Origin: CAWEHU01 sp963808965
GTDB taxonomy: Bacteria > Pseudomonadota > Alphaproteobacteria > Acetobacterales > Acetobacteraceae
Reading direction: 5' to 3'
Assembly: GCA_963808965.1 (NCBI GenBank)
Contig: CAWEHU010000004.1
Span: 1-64,000, forward strand
DNA length: 64,000 nt
Translations under genes and position numbers: made by a program
Part shown: piece after piece, positions 62,737-64,000 of the stretch
How positions within the stretch are numbered: position 1 is the stretch's first letter
How the letters are laid out: each line of letters begins with the position of its first letter
The notes under the pieces: model-generated
Seen by the model: only the letters and a program-made list of their open reading frames with translations
What the model was told of the DNA's origin: nothing
Database searches by the model: none

Positions 62737-63447
62737 TCAGTCCAGTGCCGCGATACGCATGGTCTGGCCATCAAGCCACGCCTGCACGGCTCGGCCGCGC
62801 AGGCCGGGCTCGAGCGCGTCGGCGGTGCGATAGAGGCCGTCGATGGCCAGCAACTCGGCTTCGAGGCGGCGGCAAAAAATGCGGGCGCGCGAGTTCCCAG
62901 CGAGACCCGCCACCGCGCGCCCCCGGAGCGTGCCGTAGACATGGATCGAGCCACCCGCCATCACTTCGGCCCCGGACGCGACCGAGCCGACGATCGTGAC
63001 ATCGCCCTTCTCGAACACGACCGATTGGCCCGACCGGACCGCGCCCTCGATGACAAGGAAAGGCGGCTCCGGTGCTGCGGCTGGGGGCGATGCGGTGGCC
63101 TGTGCCCCCTCGGCGGGAAGCTCGACGGCTCGTACCGGCCGGCTTCCGCTCAACGGCTGCGCCCACTCCTCAACGCCCTCCCAGGATGGATGCGCGCCTT
63201 CGGTCCCAATGACACGGATGCGGCGCGCCCGCAGGGCGTCGATCAGGCCGGCGACATTCGGCTGCTCGCGCGGGAGCCCGGCGAGGTCGACCAGCACGGG
63301 CTTACCCTCAAAGAACGAGGGCGACCGCTGGATCTGCGCGTCCAGCGCGGCAAGCCATTCGCTAAGCGGGGGCTCCGGCGCGAGGACCAACGCCATGAAG
63401 GAGCGGCCACGCACGCGAATGACAGGACGGGACTCGGTTGCTGCTGA
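62737..63447 (-). CDS. minC: MinC, septum-site-determining FtsZ inhibitor
   Basis: Two-domain inhibitor of FtsZ. N-terminal part, PVIRVRGRSFMALVLAPEPP and HPSWEGVEEW. C-terminal beta-helix that binds MinD, SGQSVVFEKGDVTIVGSVAS and GGSIHVYGTLRGRAVAGL. The start is unsure. The open frame runs up to ATG 63582, but the first 45 residues (Cys- and Thr-rich) do not look like MinC. A GTG at 63447 gives the usual short N-terminus, so I use it, with the longer form as an alternative. First gene of minCDE. Confidence 0.93.
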   Translation of the reverse strand, partial: SAATESRPVIRVRGRSFMALVLAPEPPLSEWLAALDAQIQRSPSFFEGKPVLVDLAGLPREQPNVAGLIDALRARRIRVIGTEGAHPSWEGVEEWAQPLSGSRPVRAVELPAEGAQATASPPAAAPEPPFLVIEGAVRSGQSVVFEKGDVTIVGSVASGAEVMAGGSIHVYGTLRGRAVAGLAGNSRARIFCRRLEAELLAIDGLYRTADALEPGLRGRAVQAWLDGQTMRIAALD

Positions 63448-63582
63448 CACCTGCTCCGCGTAGCCGGGCGAGAGCGGGAACGTCAACCTAAATGTGGTGA
63501 GGCTGATGCCGGGCAGCCAACAACATCTTGATGGCTCCCGGACAGAGACTCGCATTGTCCTTCCTTCCCGCAGGCGCATCAA

Positions 63583-64000
63583 CCTGAATCACGGCATTTG
63601 AGTGAGCAAACCCTCGTGTGCCCTTGTATTCACAGGATAATGTAAATGATCCTGACACCGCCGGAACAATCGAGGTCAGGCGGCCATGAGTTCAGGGGTA
63701 GAACCGCCCGATTTGCCCTGTCTGGTCACACGGAATGCGAACCATTTAGTTGCGAATTGCGCCTTTCACGCGTGCACTGCCAGCTCGTTACACTTTACGT
63801 CGGGAGAATTTACACGTGCCTCTGAAAAGCAGCGCGAATTTACGTGTAAGTGGCGCAAAACGTTACGGTACCGGCTTTGGCAAGCTTCGTGCGTAGAGGC
63901 GAGCAAGGACGGCGCTGCACCACCTTCGGATGAACGGGCCGACCGATTTAGAATGCCAAGGAAGACGCATATGAAAACGGCCCTACAAACAACTGCGAGC
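63583..64000. other. Promoter region of minCDE, no gene seen
   Basis: 418 bases without a good open frame on either strand. It is more AT-rich than the rest and contains a pair of inverted repeats (63810-63849). It probably holds promoters for minCDE and for a gene beyond the right edge. Confidence 0.5.
63807..63850. repeat. Inverted repeat TTACACGT ... ACGTGTAA
   Basis: TTACACGT (63810-63817) and ACGTGTAA (63842-63849) are exact reverse complements, and both are preceded by GAATT. A related GTTACACTTTACGT lies 20 bases to the left. This could be a regulator site or an RNA hairpin with a 24-base loop. Confidence 0.4.

Noticed and set aside
63788..63801. lac-promoter-like TTACACTTTACG
   Set aside because: Resembles a promoter element by chance; no matching -10 box or gene downstream in reach.

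Overview
The window is a GC-rich stretch (about 64% by eye) of an alphaproteobacterial chromosome. Three things support this: a nosRZDFYLX cluster with a Tat-exported clade I NosZ, a minCDE operon, and abundant TRAP and MFS uptake systems for sugar acids. The order could be Hyphomicrobiales or Rhodospirillales; the sequence does not let me decide. No rRNA, tRNA, CRISPR array, phage or intact insertion sequence was recognised.

Layout. (1) 1-8.9 kb: minus-strand nosRZDFYLX for nitrous oxide reduction. A FNR/NnrR-type box lies between nosR and a divergent ferritin-like gene, followed by a SWIB-domain protein. (2) 10.4-22.6 kb: a sugar-acid catabolic block with an enolase-superfamily dehydratase, a 2-hydroxyacid dehydrogenase, TRAP permease and binding protein, an SDR, a decayed second dehydratase, an isocitrate/isopropylmalate dehydrogenase-like enzyme, two MFS carriers, a frameshifted amidohydrolase (lactonase-like) and a GntR/UTRA regulator. 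(3) 22.8-25.1 kb: a flavodoxin-like protein, a graveyard of gene remnants, and the iron-storage pair bfd-bfr. (4) 25.2-34.3 kb: hexuronate/aldonate genes (uxuA, MFS, uxuB, ExuT-like MFS), a CoA-acylating aldehyde dehydrogenase and an idonate dehydrogenase. (5) 34.3-41.8 kb: a cation/proton antiporter, a PHB-depolymerase-like esterase with a CopG-type protein, a ThDP enzyme, a DUF1989 protein and a stand-alone 5'-3' exonuclease. (6) 42-52.9 kb: a LysR regulator divergent from a tannase-family esterase, a CitMHS carrier, a split AtuA-like pair, a penicillin-acylase-family Ntn hydrolase, a frameshifted GH3 amide synthetase and a DUF892 protein. (7) 53-60.9 kb: a broken GH1-like gene and a long minus-strand aromatic/hydroxyacid operon (2-oxo acid hydratase, intradiol dioxygenase, AroQ variant, CBS-BON protein, D-2-hydroxyacid dehydrogenase, TRAP binding protein, LtnD-like dehydrogenase). 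(8) 61-63.6 kb: a small membrane protein that seems to lack a standard start codon, then minCDE.

How it works together: most of the window takes up and breaks down plant-derived organic acids (hexuronates, aldonates, phenolic esters and polyhydroxylated aromatics), while the nos cluster gives an anaerobic electron sink. No wholly new system could be demonstrated. The most interesting leads are the AroQ variant inside an aromatic-cleavage operon, the AtuA / acylase / GH3 group behind a LysR-controlled esterase, and the start-codon hairpin of the GntR gene.

A recurring oddity is that six otherwise good genes, plus one already deleted gene, are each broken by what looks like one extra base. This includes the Tat signal of nosX. 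It points either to insertion-type sequencing errors or to recent decay, and should be settled before any of these genes is called dead.
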